Positions 23,051-30,331 are shown, counted from the first letter of the stretch. The stretch: DNA of 34,236 nucleotides from JAGTVB01 sp964624765 (GCA_964624765.1 CAZUZO010000016.1:1-34236); one strand, 5' to 3'. A program made the numbers and translations. The notes: a model not told the origin generated them from the sequence alone.

Positions 23051-24039
23051 TTGGGGCGCCATGGATGAACCGTGGCGGCGGCGGCCTCTAGAGACCGAGT
23101 GGTCGCGAAAGTCAGCATGTAGCGTGCGAGGGTCCGTAGCACGATGTGGGTGTGCTCCGGGCCTATCCAAAGAATGAATGGGCCAGGATTACAGTCTAGG
23201 TACACGTAACGTCCTTCTGGTCCCTCCAGCACATCCCATGCGGCAAAATGTAAACCAAGGGCGCGGTTGGCCTGCACGATTCTCTGTGCCTCGGCGTCTG
23301 GTAGTGCCATCCACTCGAATCTTTTCGGTGCCGAGCGCGAATCGACGTAGCCTTCTTCAGAGATGACCCGCAAAGCGAGCACCACTTGGTTTGCGACGAT
23401 ATGCACGCGCACCGTGGGACCGGACACGTATTCCTGGAGCAACACGGGAGCAGCTCCCAACTCGTCCAGCCTGTCCAGATCTCCTTCATGCAGCTTGCGG
23501 GTGGCCCCAATGCCAACGGCGGGTTTGACGACGACCTCCCCGATCTCACGCCAGAATGACAGGGCCCTCTGGGGATCGTTGGTCATCAAGGTCTTGGGGA
23601 CCGGGAAACCCTGGGCACCAAGCTTCATATAGAACTGTGCTTTAGTGTCGTGATCGATGTAGGCCCCACCCAAGGGATTGATGACAAGCTTGCCAAGGGC
23701 TGTTAAGCGGTGAAAAAAACTGTGGGTGGCGGCTTGGTACTCCTGTTCCCTAAGGTACTGGGCGCGAAACTCGGCGTAAGCCGTACCATGCAACAAGGCG
23801 GGGACGGTGGGAGGTGTGTTGAGCGCCGCACATCGGATGTACACGGCATGAATATCGCCAAAGTCGACACCGTCCCAAGCGGCCTTTTGATCTTGAAGCA
23901 AGACCCGCGATGTGGAGGGACCGCCTAATTGGATGTCGAACACCAAGGGGTTTCCGCCTTCTTCGCGCACGATGTCCGCCAACGCTGCACATTGGCGGCT
24001 ACCGCGGTCACCGAATAGGGCGAGCGTCGGTCGGGTCAT
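23047..24039 (-). CDS. RimK/MvdD-like ATP-grasp ligase
   Basis: A 330-residue ATP-grasp enzyme that should form an amide or ester bond between a carboxylate and a nucleophile through an acyl phosphate. Motifs: V-V-V-K-P (K172), glycine loop V-G-I-G-A-T (175-180), L-Q-E-Y-V-S-G (E203) with R211, D269 and the metal ligands D282-C-N284. The pre-grasp region has V-I-N-P and P-K-T-L-M-T-N-D-P-Q-x-A-L-S-F, reminiscent of peptide-modifying ATP-grasp enzymes of graspetide pathways and of RimK. GAGGGAG is 4-5 bases before ATG. It lies 294 bases downstream of a 77-residue small gene on the same strand, with a hairpin between. Substrate unknown; the small protein is the first candidate. Glutathione- or glutamate-ligase-like activity is an alternative. 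Confidence 0.87.
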   Translation of the reverse strand: MTRPTLALFGDRGSRQCAALADIVREEGGNPLVFDIQLGGPSTSRVLLQDQKAAWDGVDFGDIHAVYIRCAALNTPPTVPALLHGTAYAEFRAQYLREQEYQAATHSFFHRLTALGKLVINPLGGAYIDHDTKAQFYMKLGAQGFPVPKTLMTNDPQRALSFWREIGEVVVKPAVGIGATRKLHEGDLDRLDELGAAPVLLQEYVSGPTVRVHIVANQVVLALRVISEEGYVDSRSAPKRFEWMALPDAEAQRIVQANRALGLHFAAWDVLEGPEGRYVYLDCNPGPFILWIGPEHTHIVLRTLARYMLTFATTRSLEAAAATVHPWRPN

Positions 24040-24289
24040 GGGACTCCCTCGAGGCTGGTCGTAACAACTCGGTCATCATTTCGGCAGCTTGATGACCTTT
24101 GCCCTATGGGCCGCCGATCCCGGGCCGCAAGGGATGCCGTAACGAGGTTCCGGTCGGCTCGGGTATCCCTGCTGCCCACATCCTTGCCCAAAGGCTTGGG
24201 TGCCGACGGTGTGCTCTGGAGCGACTGCGACGCCCCCCTGACCCTGGCCAACGAGTGTGATGGCGACGGTTCAGGTTGTACCCCATTAT

Positions 24290-24323
24290 CCACGTCCGTG
24301 CTACTGCGCGATAGGGGACGTGG
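24290..24323 (-). terminator. Hairpin between small gene and ATP-grasp gene
   Basis: CCACGTCC (24290-24297) pairs perfectly with GGACGTGG (24316-24323) across an 18-base loop. On the minus strand it begins 11 bases after the small-gene stop and is followed by ATAATGGGG, not a T-run. It could be a partial terminator or mRNA-stabilising hairpin that makes the upstream peptide more abundant than the enzyme. Confidence 0.4.
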
Positions 24324-24333
24324 TAATGTCTTG

Positions 24334-24567
24334 TCATACGGGAATATCTATGCGACCAAAAGCCGTATTGTCGGTGTCTTCGCCCATGGGATTGGGGCCT
24401 GACCCCGATTCCAGATTGCCAGGCCAAGTGGACCAACCCTCAGGCGTCGCAAACCCACTTGTGCCAAGATCAGCTTGACTATATGAAGTATCTGCGGTGT
24501 CGGCATGCCAACCGGCAGCTCTACCGTAGCTATCACCACCTGCCTTAGTATGCGACGCATCGTACAT
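24334..24567 (-). CDS. Small Gly/Ser/Thr/Asp/Trp-rich protein (77 aa), candidate precursor peptide
   Basis: I do not recognise the family. The ATG at 24567 is chosen because GAGGAAG lies just upstream; an in-frame TTG four codons earlier overlaps that site. The product is 77 residues, soluble, without signal peptide or Cys, with three Trp (20, 49, 52) and many G, S, T and D. Residues 8-11 are K-A-G-G, at the same position as K-S-G-G in the 76-residue protein at 121-351, and both continue with G-x-H or G-H and a run of S/T/D/N. The C-terminus is G-E-D-T-D-N-T-A-F. It is upstream of the ATP-grasp ligase on the same strand, the order typical of RiPP precursor and enzyme. Whether it is modified or exported is inference; chance ORF status cannot be excluded. 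Confidence 0.55.
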   Translation of the reverse strand: MYDASHTKAGGDSYGRAAGWHADTADTSYSQADLGTSGFATPEGWSTWPGNLESGSGPNPMGEDTDNTAFGRIDIPV

Positions 24568-24634
24568 GGCCTTCCTCAAGCATCATATCGGTTTCACCCA
24601 GGACGAAAGCGTGCCGGACCGGTTTCCCGACCTG

Positions 24635-24655
24635 TAACAATGGAACAATGTTACC
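24635..24655 (-). promoter_or_regulatory. GTAAC-N11-GTTAC dyad, possible operator
   Basis: A perfect 5-bp inverted repeat (GTAAC at 24635-24639, GTTAC at 24651-24655) encloses a near-tandem AACAATG duplication. It lies 68-88 bases upstream of the candidate precursor start, a plausible regulator site. No matching regulator is known to me. Confidence 0.3.
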
Positions 24656-24908
24656 TGACTTCAGCATTCGTCTCCAGTTCCCTGTGTGCTGAAAGTGAGC
24701 TTCTCAATTGGCACTGAAATGCACACAACATACCAGCCATGCCGGATCCGAGACAGCTTGGCCAACTATCTGAATCGTCGCTATTTATCTACCTTGGCAG
24801 GGGGGGCAAACGGCGCCCCTGGCGCTATGCAAGGCCTTAAGCACACTAGCACTGTATAGTACGTCCAGTGAACGTGTACAATCGGGGGCGTCGGGCGAGT
24901 CGTCGTCC

Positions 24909-25028
24909 CTGATCCGCTCCCGAGAGCCAGGCGGACGGGGCGAAGCCGTGAGACATATCAGATTAGGCGAGGAGCGAACACCGCTAAACGCCGCTATCGG
25001 GGTGTAGCAGGCTTTTTCGCCACCTCTG
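24909..25028 (-). repeat. TIR element copy F (reverse, truncated left end)
   Basis: It reads CCGAGAGCCAGGCGGACGGG, then GAGACATATCAGATTAGGCG, then GCCGCTATCGGGGTGTAGCA and a diverged GGCTTTTTCGCCACCTC end. The expected TGTGAAAAAACCGTCGCGAG at the other end is missing. Confidence 0.75.
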
Positions 25029-25113
25029 AGCAGGTGCCACCCAGCGACCGGACTCGGGACACAAACCTGCGCATACCGCATGTCTTGGAGTCACGAGTTG
25101 GTAGGATAATCCG

Positions 25114-25620
25114 ATGTATAAGCCTGTTGTCTACTTCGCCCACGGCAAAGAGACCGGCCCAGAGGCCACTAAGATCCGGTATCTAACGGAGCTTGCGAAG
25201 GCCAGGGGCTTGGGCGTCGAGAGTCCCGACTACACTGATCTACCGGACCCCGATGATCGCGTTCAACGGCTGTTGGTGCTGGCCTCGAATACCGCCGGCG
25301 GGTTGGTACTGGTCGGCTCCAGTATGGGCGCCTATGTATCACTGGTGGCTTCGGCGCAGCTTAGACCAAGGGGGCTCTACCTGTTGGCGCCCGCCATTGG
25401 TTTGCAAGGCTACGCGCTGCAGGAGCCGCCCCCCTACGCCGGCTTGACGGTTGCTGTGCATGGCTGGAACGATGAGATCGTGGCGGTTGAAAATGTCATC
25501 CGTTATGCTCGGCGGTACGCGGTCGAACTGCATCTGCTCAATAGCGATCACCGGTTGCTCAGCGTGTTGCCCGCCGTGGGGAGGTTGTTCGAGCTGTTCC
25601 TGGAGAGCGCGCTGAAGTGA
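25114..25620 (+). CDS. Small alpha/beta-hydrolase-fold protein (YqiA/RBBP9-like size)
   Basis: A 168-residue single-domain alpha/beta hydrolase. The nucleophile elbow is G-S-S-M-G (68-72, Ser70), the acid is probably D120 in W-N-D-E, and the base His146 in S-D-H. The N-terminus V-Y-F-A-H-G-K-E-T supplies the oxyanion H-G segment. It has no signal peptide and no lid domain, so it is likely a cytosolic esterase with a small substrate. AGGA precedes ATG at a normal distance. The gene is monocistronic, next to a toxin-antitoxin pair, with no context clue to its substrate. Confidence 0.88.
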   Translation: MYKPVVYFAHGKETGPEATKIRYLTELAKARGLGVESPDYTDLPDPDDRVQRLLVLASNTAGGLVLVGSSMGAYVSLVASAQLRPRGLYLLAPAIGLQGYALQEPPPYAGLTVAVHGWNDEIVAVENVIRYARRYAVELHLLNSDHRLLSVLPAVGRLFELFLESALK

Positions 25621-25727
25621 ATGACTGCCCCTATCCGCTCTTTTCCATGTGAAGGATACCGACAAGGTGCTCCAATTCCTCGCACAGATCCAGCCGATCA
25701 GCGTCAGCTACCGCACGCATTTCTGGG

Positions 25728-26162
25728 TTACGGTGGGGCCGGTTTGATCAGCGTCAGCGCATCGGCGGGCGAGAGAATGCGCACGCCCGGTACGGGTGGC
25801 AAGTCGAGCAGGTCACGGTCACCACTGATCAGCCAGTCCGCCTTGGCGGCCAGGGCCAAATGAACAAACTTGTCATCATCCGGGTCACGGCTGTACGCCT
25901 GCCGCTTCGACTCGGGCAGCTTAACCCACTCGCCCACCGCACTCAGGTCGTGCAGCAACAGACGACGACGCTCCAGACTGAAGTAACGATCGAACTTCGG
26001 CCGCCAGAGGCGGCTTTCCAACTCGTCAAAGGTCTCTTCGCAAAACACCAGTTGGCCATGGGCCAACAGCCAGAAAACCACCCGGGCCGGCGGCGACCCC
26101 GCGGATAAAGCAGCGCTGATCAACACATTGCTGTCAACGACCGCCCGCCGCTCAGCTTTCAT
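25728..26162 (-). CDS. PIN-domain toxin (type II toxin-antitoxin)
   Basis: A 144-residue PIN-domain ribonuclease. Acidic site: D10 in V-V-D-S-N-V, E42/E43 in C-E-E-T-F-D-E-L, D93-D97 in S-R-D-P-D-D-D, and D115/D117 in S-G-D-R-D-L-L. The layout matches the PIN-family 'putative toxin component' group more than classic VapC, which is shorter. It should cleave RNA when not bound by the antitoxin. Its start overlaps the antitoxin stop by 11 bases, the normal coupling of such pairs. Confidence 0.9.
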   Translation of the reverse strand: MKAERRAVVDSNVLISAALSAGSPPARVVFWLLAHGQLVFCEETFDELESRLWRPKFDRYFSLERRRLLLHDLSAVGEWVKLPESKRQAYSRDPDDDKFVHLALAAKADWLISGDRDLLDLPPVPGVRILSPADALTLIKPAPP

Positions 26163-26403
26163 CAGCTAGCAGCTTGTCCAGCTCGACCTCGGTCAATCCC
26201 TGGGCGGCGGCCTCATCGGCCGTTTGCGCCATCGTTTGACGCAGGCGGTCGGCATAGAAGGCACGCATCGCCGCGTAATCCTCGGGCGATACCATCACGC
26301 CCACCACCCGGTTGCGCCGGGAGATCTGAACCGGTTCACGCTGCACCCGGTCGAGCAGTTCGCCAAAACGCGTCTTGGCTTCATTAGCGGTGAACGTCCG
26401 CAT
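26152..26403 (-). CDS. Phd/YefM-type antitoxin
   Basis: An 83-residue antitoxin. I take the ATG at 26403 because TTGGAGGT is a ribosome site just upstream; the longer frame starting at the TTG in that site is unlikely. N-terminal Phd DNA-binding/dimer fold: M-R-T-F-T-A-N-E-A-K-T-R-F-G-E-L-L-D-R-V, then P-V-Q-I-S-R-R-N-R-V-V-G-V-M-V-S-P-E-D-Y. The C-terminal tail (about 50-83) is helical and acidic and should wrap the PIN toxin. It is the first gene of a two-gene operon and should repress it. Confidence 0.92.
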   Translation of the reverse strand: MRTFTANEAKTRFGELLDRVQREPVQISRRNRVVGVMVSPEDYAAMRAFYADRLRQTMAQTADEAAAQGLTEVELDKLLADES

Positions 26404-26425
26404 GGAAACCTCCAAAATGCCACTT

Positions 26426-26440
26426 AATATCGTTTATATT
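26426..26440 (-). promoter_or_regulatory. Candidate TA operator / promoter
   Basis: AATAT (26426-26430) and ATATT (26436-26440) form a perfect dyad 23-37 bases before the antitoxin ATG, with a TATAAA-like -10 on the minus strand inside it. This is where Phd-type autorepression sites usually lie. No clear -35 was found at the right spacing. Confidence 0.4.
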
Positions 26441-26727
26441 GGCCGGATCGTTCGATTCGTGAAACTGGGTCGTAAATTTGGTAGGGTTCCGATAATGTTG
26501 CTTTGTTGTAACAAGAAATTGATTTAACTAGGAAAAATATATTTCCCCAACACTTCTGCAATACTACCCAAGACCTCTCCCTCTCGTGCCACAAGAATCA
26601 CTGCACCGACGATCCGCTCGGCACCGGTCGAACACGGCGTCGAGCCTTGCGGCGAGTCCCCGATCGGCGCAGGCAGGAGACAGCGCCGGGGAACCGGAGA
26701 GGGTGCCGGTCAGAAGGATCATGGGTC
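26441..26727. other. AT-rich intergenic stretch upstream of the TA pair
   Basis: Positions 26455-26560 are markedly AT-richer than the rest of the window. No protein, terminator or repeat was recognised in this stretch. Confidence 0.4.
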
Positions 26728-27028
26728 TCAGAAGCTGTTTTAAAAATGTCGCGAGCGCCGGCGGAGCAAGGCGTACGGCGGCGACAAAATCGTCGGCAAC
26801 GATTTTGAACAGCGTTAAGCTGGCCCCGAAGGGGCGAGCCCCAAGGATGGGGCGAGCCACAACCGCAGTGTACATTCGAGTACATGAGGATTCTGAGCCG
26901 CCGCGCAACGCAGCTCAGGCCAGCGCAGTAGTTTCATTCTGGAAATTGCCTAAGCCGGCGGCCATGGGGGCGAGCACCCTCCAACGCCGCTATAGGGCAG
27001 TGCAGCGGGCTTTTCCACCAGCTCTGAG
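26728..27028 (-). repeat. Composite or enlarged TIR element (~300 bp)
   Basis: The left end AGAAGCTGTTTTAAAAATGT then CGCGAGCGCCGGCGGAGCAA and the right end CAACGCCGCTATAGGGC, then GGGCTTTTCCACCAGCTCTG match the two outer parts of the reverse-oriented family. About 190 bases of different, palindrome-rich sequence (ATCGTCGGCAACGAT, GGCCCCGAAGGGGCGAGCC) lie between. It ends 4 bases before the DUF2914 stop. Confidence 0.6.
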
Positions 27029-27032
27029 CGAT

Positions 27033-28133
27033 TCAGGAATCGTCTGCCGTATAGGTCACCTCAGCAGTGTGGAGGGCGTTGCCCTCAGCATCGACGACGA
27101 CAACGCGCCATTCCCCCAGCATGGAAGGCAGCAGCGTTTTGATCGAATACACTCGCCAGCGGTCACCGCCGATTTCGAAATCCACCGTCGCCACCACCTG
27201 TCCCTCGTATTCCCAGCGGTGGGTGATGGTTTTGCCGCTGAGGCCGATCAGTTCGGTAAAGTAATACAGTCGGTCGGTGCCCTCGCCGCTTGCATGAAAT
27301 ACCGAATCGATGCGATCGGTGGGCTCTCGTTCCACGATGCCGTGTGTGAACTGCGCGCGGGCAACTGGCGAGGGGCTGCCGTGCTCATCGGTCTGGAGTG
27401 GCTGTTGGCTGTTGATGTCCTCCTGCGACGCCTCCTCGGTCGAGTCGATGTCTTCGTGTGCCGGCGCTATGATGATAGGCGCCGAGGGCGCTTCCGATGA
27501 GATCGACGGTTGAGGAACCAATACCTCGGTCGGTTGCAGCGCAGTCTGCCCTTCAGCCGGTTGCGATGAAGGTTCGCCGGCGCGTGGCTCCGTAACACCC
27601 AGGGATCTCTGGACAGGACTCTCGGCTTCGGATTCTCGCAGCGCGGTAAGGGGTTCTTGAGCTTCTAGTGCTTCGAAGGAGGATGTTTCATCCGCCCATT
27701 GCACAGCGCTTTCCGGCTCCACCGATTCTTCCATGCCATTGGCGAGTTCCGCACTTTCCAAGTCCAGGGGCGGTGAGTGGGCGCTGTTGTCGGGGACGGC
27801 GGTCGAATCGGGAGCGATGGGCGGCGGGGAGGTGAACGTTGCCTCGCCACGGTCTTTGGCGACGGCCACGGGCGGCCTGTCGTCTACAGCCTCTTGGGTA
27901 ACGTCACCATTGGGTGCCGATTCGAAAGGTATGACCATTAGCAGCGCGGCGAGCAAGGCAATGAGCGCTGCGCCGATTAACAAGCCGGCACGAAGCGCGG
28001 GCTTTTGCAGCAGACTGACGGGTTTCTTGGAGGACATAAGGGAACCTTGAACGTTTTGGGAGTCCTCAGAGGAGGGGCTCCCGCCGTGCGGTTGGCGAAT
28101 GCGCAGGCGTAACTTTGCCTTTTCCTTGGGCAT
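27033..28133 (-). CDS. DUF2914-containing single-pass membrane protein
   Basis: A 366-residue protein with a basic N-terminus, one transmembrane helix (about 48-69), a long low-complexity Pro/Glu/Ser-rich acidic linker (about 75-260) and a C-terminal DUF2914 domain (about 262-366). That domain shows A-x-F-T-x-G-I-x-x-R-E-P-x-D-R-I-D, Y-Y-F-T-E-L-I-G-L-S-G, H-R-W-E-Y-E-G and I-G-G-D-R-W-R-V-Y-S. Topology suggests DUF2914 is periplasmic. It follows minE by 49 bases on the same strand, so it may be co-transcribed with minCDE. Function unknown; the linker resembles those that span the periplasm or bind cell-wall components. Confidence 0.88.
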   Translation of the reverse strand: MPKEKAKLRLRIRQPHGGSPSSEDSQNVQGSLMSSKKPVSLLQKPALRAGLLIGAALIALLAALLMVIPFESAPNGDVTQEAVDDRPPVAVAKDRGEATFTSPPPIAPDSTAVPDNSAHSPPLDLESAELANGMEESVEPESAVQWADETSSFEALEAQEPLTALRESEAESPVQRSLGVTEPRAGEPSSQPAEGQTALQPTEVLVPQPSISSEAPSAPIIIAPAHEDIDSTEEASQEDINSQQPLQTDEHGSPSPVARAQFTHGIVEREPTDRIDSVFHASGEGTDRLYYFTELIGLSGKTITHRWEYEGQVVATVDFEIGGDRWRVYSIKTLLPSMLGEWRVVVVDAEGNALHTAEVTYTADDS

Positions 28134-28182
28134 CGGTCTAGTCCATCAGAACGGAGAATGTTGCCAGCTGACAATGGCCTGA

Positions 28183-28455
28183 TCAATCCGGCAGTGTGAT
28201 GTTAAGTTCTAAGACCTCATAGTCACCTTCTCGCTCCACCTGGAGCGTCACTTGGTGCTCCTCAATCTGAAAATATTTGCGGATGACTTGCAAGATCTCT
28301 TGTTCCAGTTTTGGCAGCAGCCGCTGGATGTGGTGCCGCCCTGAGCCTTCAGCGCGCTCGTGGGCAATGACGATCTGCAGCCGCTCTTTGGCGACGGCTG
28401 CAGTATTTCGGCGAGAAGAACGGAAATAGTCGAGGAGTCGCATGCGCTGGCTCAC
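28183..28455 (-). CDS. minE: Cell division topological specificity factor MinE
   Basis: A 90-residue MinE. The N-terminal membrane-binding and MinD-contact part is M-R-L-L-D-Y-F, then a R-L-Q-I-V-I-A-H-E-R segment, followed by the dimerisation domain (Q-E-I-L-Q-V-I-R-K-Y, then E-L-N-I-T-L-P at the end). MinE releases MinD ATP and drives pole-to-pole oscillation. The true start may be the internal ATG giving M-R-L-L-D-Y-F; the longer form starting at 28455 overlaps minD by 4 bases. It is the last min gene of the operon. Confidence 0.95.
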   Translation of the reverse strand: MSQRMRLLDYFRSSRRNTAAVAKERLQIVIAHERAEGSGRHHIQRLLPKLEQEILQVIRKYFQIEEHQVTLQVEREGDYEVLELNITLPD

Positions 28456-29261
28456 CGGAAGAGGCGCTTGAGAAAGCCACGTTTCTCTGGAGCGATAAAG
28501 CGATGGGGCAGATCTTCCCCCAAGAAACGTGCCACCACGTCGACGTAAGCTTGGCCGGCTCGGCTATCATGCTCGAGAATCACGGGCACGCCGGAGTTTG
28601 AGGCCTGGAGCACAGCGGGGCATTCTGGAATCACGCCGAGAATCGGGATCCCTAGAATCTCAGTGATGTCGTCCATGGCAAGCATGTCGCCACTGGTGAC
28701 GCGCCTTGGATCGTAGCGGGTCACTAAAAGATGCTCTTTGATCGGTTCGGCGCCGTTTTCGGCGCGCCGAGATTTGCTGGCGAGGAGTCCAAGGATGCGG
28801 TCTGAATCGCGCACCGAGGACACCTCCGGGTTGGTGACGATCAAAGCCTCGTCGGCGAAGTACTGCGCAATGTAGGCGCCGTGCTCGATCCCTGCCGGAG
28901 AATCACAGACAATGTACTCGAACTTTCGCTCGAGTAAGTCCTCCAGCACCTTATCAACACCCTCTTTGGTGAGGGCATCTTTGTCGCGCGTTTGGGATGC
29001 CGGAAGTACATAGAGGTTATCCACGCGCTTGTCTTTGATCAGGGCTTGGTTGAGGTTTGCCTCTCCGTTGATGACATTGACAAAGTCGTACACTACGCGG
29101 CGTTCACAACCCATGATCAAGTCGAGGTTACGCAGACCGACGTCGAAATCGATAACGGCGGTCTTGTATCCCTTCATCGCGAGGCCCACAGCAAACGCCG
29201 CGCTCGTGGTCGTCTTGCCTACCCCTCCCTTCCCAGACGTTACAACGATGATCGTTGCCAA
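28452..29261 (-). CDS. minD: Septum-site determining ATPase MinD
   Basis: A deviant Walker A ATPase (K-G-G-V-G-K-T-T) that recruits MinC to the membrane. The start is taken as TTG at 29261, giving 269 residues beginning (M)-A-T-I-I-V-V-T-S, co-linear with E. coli MinD (270). GGGGAG lies 8 bases upstream. An in-frame upstream extension to 29288 lacks a ribosome site. Visible: D-F-D-V-G-L-R-N-L-D-L-I-M-G-C-E-R-R-V-V, C-D-S-P-A-G-I-E and the C-terminal membrane helix G-F-L-K-R-L-F. It overlaps minE by 4 bases. Confidence 0.97.
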   Translation of the reverse strand: MATIIVVTSGKGGVGKTTTSAAFAVGLAMKGYKTAVIDFDVGLRNLDLIMGCERRVVYDFVNVINGEANLNQALIKDKRVDNLYVLPASQTRDKDALTKEGVDKVLEDLLERKFEYIVCDSPAGIEHGAYIAQYFADEALIVTNPEVSSVRDSDRILGLLASKSRRAENGAEPIKEHLLVTRYDPRRVTSGDMLAMDDITEILGIPILGVIPECPAVLQASNSGVPVILEHDSRAGQAYVDVVARFLGEDLPHRFIAPEKRGFLKRLFR

Positions 29262-29292
29262 GTGAACTACTCCCCACAGAATCCCCAAAGTT

Positions 29293-29481
29293 GAGAAGCT
29301 GTCTTACAATCCATGACGCCGTTTCTGGCGCTACTGCGTGGCGGTGTGACGACAAATGGCCGCAGCCTTCGGGACTGCTCCCGGTCGGCTGTGACGGCGC
29401 AAGTCAACCACTGCTAGCAAGGCACGTTGTGCGCCATCGTGCCCCCTGCTCTGCCGGCGCTGGATTTGCGGACAAGCTTCG
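29293..29481. repeat. MITE-like element in the minC-minD gap (~190 bp)
   Basis: Imperfect terminal inverted repeats, GAAGCTGTCTTACAATCCA at the left and TGGATTTGCGGACAAGCTTC at the right, bound a 190-base non-coding segment. The left end resembles the left end of the 26728 element (GAAGCTGTTTTAAAA). It fills almost all of the unusually long minC-minD spacer. Confidence 0.55.
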
Positions 29482-29497
29482 ATGCAGTCTTCATGCC

Positions 29498-30226
29498 TTA
29501 CACGGCTTCGACCCGCAAGCTGCCGTGGCTGAGGTAGACCTGAACTTGCTGGCCAGTGAACCGGCGGTCCGGTTCCTCTAAGACCCGATAGATCCCTGCG
29601 ATAGCGATGACCTCGGCTTCCAAGGATCGACAGAAGATGCGGGCTTCGGACTGCCCGTTGACACCGGCCAAGGCGCGTCCCCGCAGCGGACCGTAAGCAT
29701 GAATGCTGCCATCCGCTAGGACCTCGGCTCCCGGATTCACAGCGGCTAACACGATCAGATCACTGCCGGCAGCGTAAATCTGTTGTCCCGAACGTACCGG
29801 TTTTGACACGATGCGAGACATGCCCAAGCGATCCTGTCCAGCGGCGAGTGCTCGTTCGGTCGGCATGGCACGCAGCTTCCCGCCATGACCTTCCGGTAGT
29901 AGCGCGAGCCCTGCTGCCATGGCGCGCTGCTGTTGCGCCGAGGTCCCGTTCCGTATACCCATCGGCACCAAGCGATGCTGCTTCAGCAGCGCAACCAGGC
30001 TAGCCAGATCGATATCTCCAGCGTTTTCGATCGGTTTCAGATCGATGATTAGGGGCGCTCCGCTGAAGAAATCTGGAGCCTGCTTCAAAAGCTCGGTCAA
30101 TTGCCGGGAGGTCTCTTCGAAGTCGGGCTTGAGCAGACGCAGTACCGTGAGCGGGAACAAACCGCCCTTTATCTCAAAGGCCTTTAGAGCCGTGTCATCG
30201 GGCGAGAAAGGCAGGGATACCATCAT
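29498..30226 (-). CDS. minC: Septum-site inhibitor MinC
   Basis: A 242-residue FtsZ antagonist. N-terminal domain (about 1-110) includes F-E-I-K-G-G-L-F-P-L-T-V-L-R-L and G-A-P-L-I-I-D-L. After a linker the C-terminal beta-helix (about 138-242) has V-R-S-G-Q-Q-I-Y-A, G-A-E-V-L-A-D-G-S-I-H-A-Y-G-P-L-R-G-R-A and G-Q-x-V-Q-V-Y. It heads the min operon. ATG ATG at the start lacks a strong ribosome site. A sigma-70-like promoter is present about 77 bases upstream. Confidence 0.96.
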   Translation of the reverse strand: MMVSLPFSPDDTALKAFEIKGGLFPLTVLRLLKPDFEETSRQLTELLKQAPDFFSGAPLIIDLKPIENAGDIDLASLVALLKQHRLVPMGIRNGTSAQQQRAMAAGLALLPEGHGGKLRAMPTERALAAGQDRLGMSRIVSKPVRSGQQIYAAGSDLIVLAAVNPGAEVLADGSIHAYGPLRGRALAGVNGQSEARIFCRSLEAEVIAIAGIYRVLEEPDRRFTGQQVQVYLSHGSLRVEAV

Positions 30227-30302
30227 GGGTCAATCCGAGTAGCGGCCGCCAGCGTTCTACGGCCCCTCATCCTGAGTCGGTTATGTGTTAATAAGTAAAT
30301 GA

Positions 30303-30331
30303 TTTATAGCGCACCCAATCCTTGGGGACAA
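30303..30331 (-). promoter_or_regulatory. Sigma-70-like promoter for minC
   Basis: On the minus strand TTGTCC (30326-30331) and TATAAA (30303-30308) are separated by exactly 17 bases, with an AT-rich downstream tract (30280-30302). The distance to the minC ATG (30226) leaves a leader of about 70 bases. Confidence 0.6.

Larger units (their letters stand above)
24568..25113. other. Intergenic region upstream of small gene and hydrolase
   Basis: This 546-base divergent gap holds the GTAAC dyad at 24635-24655 and repeat copy F (24909-25028). No protein was recognised in it. It should contain the promoters of both flanking genes. Confidence 0.5.

Noticed and set aside
24704..24722. Possible sigma-54 promoter TTGGCAC-TGAAA-TGCAC on the plus strand
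   Set aside because: The GG and GC elements are 9 bases apart instead of the required 10, and it points away from the candidate precursor gene.
24785..25081. 98-residue minus-strand frame
   Set aside because: Largely translated repeat copy F, with no ribosome site.
25649..25747. Short coding-like frame starting GTG (K-D-T-D-K-V-L-Q-F-L) downstream of the hydrolase
   Set aside because: Only about 32 codons, overlaps the toxin 3' end and has no recognisable family; it may be a gene remnant, but the support is too weak to call.
26586..27500. 304-residue plus-strand reading frame
   Set aside because: It crosses the repeat element and then runs antisense to the DUF2914 gene, with no recognisable domain or ribosome site.
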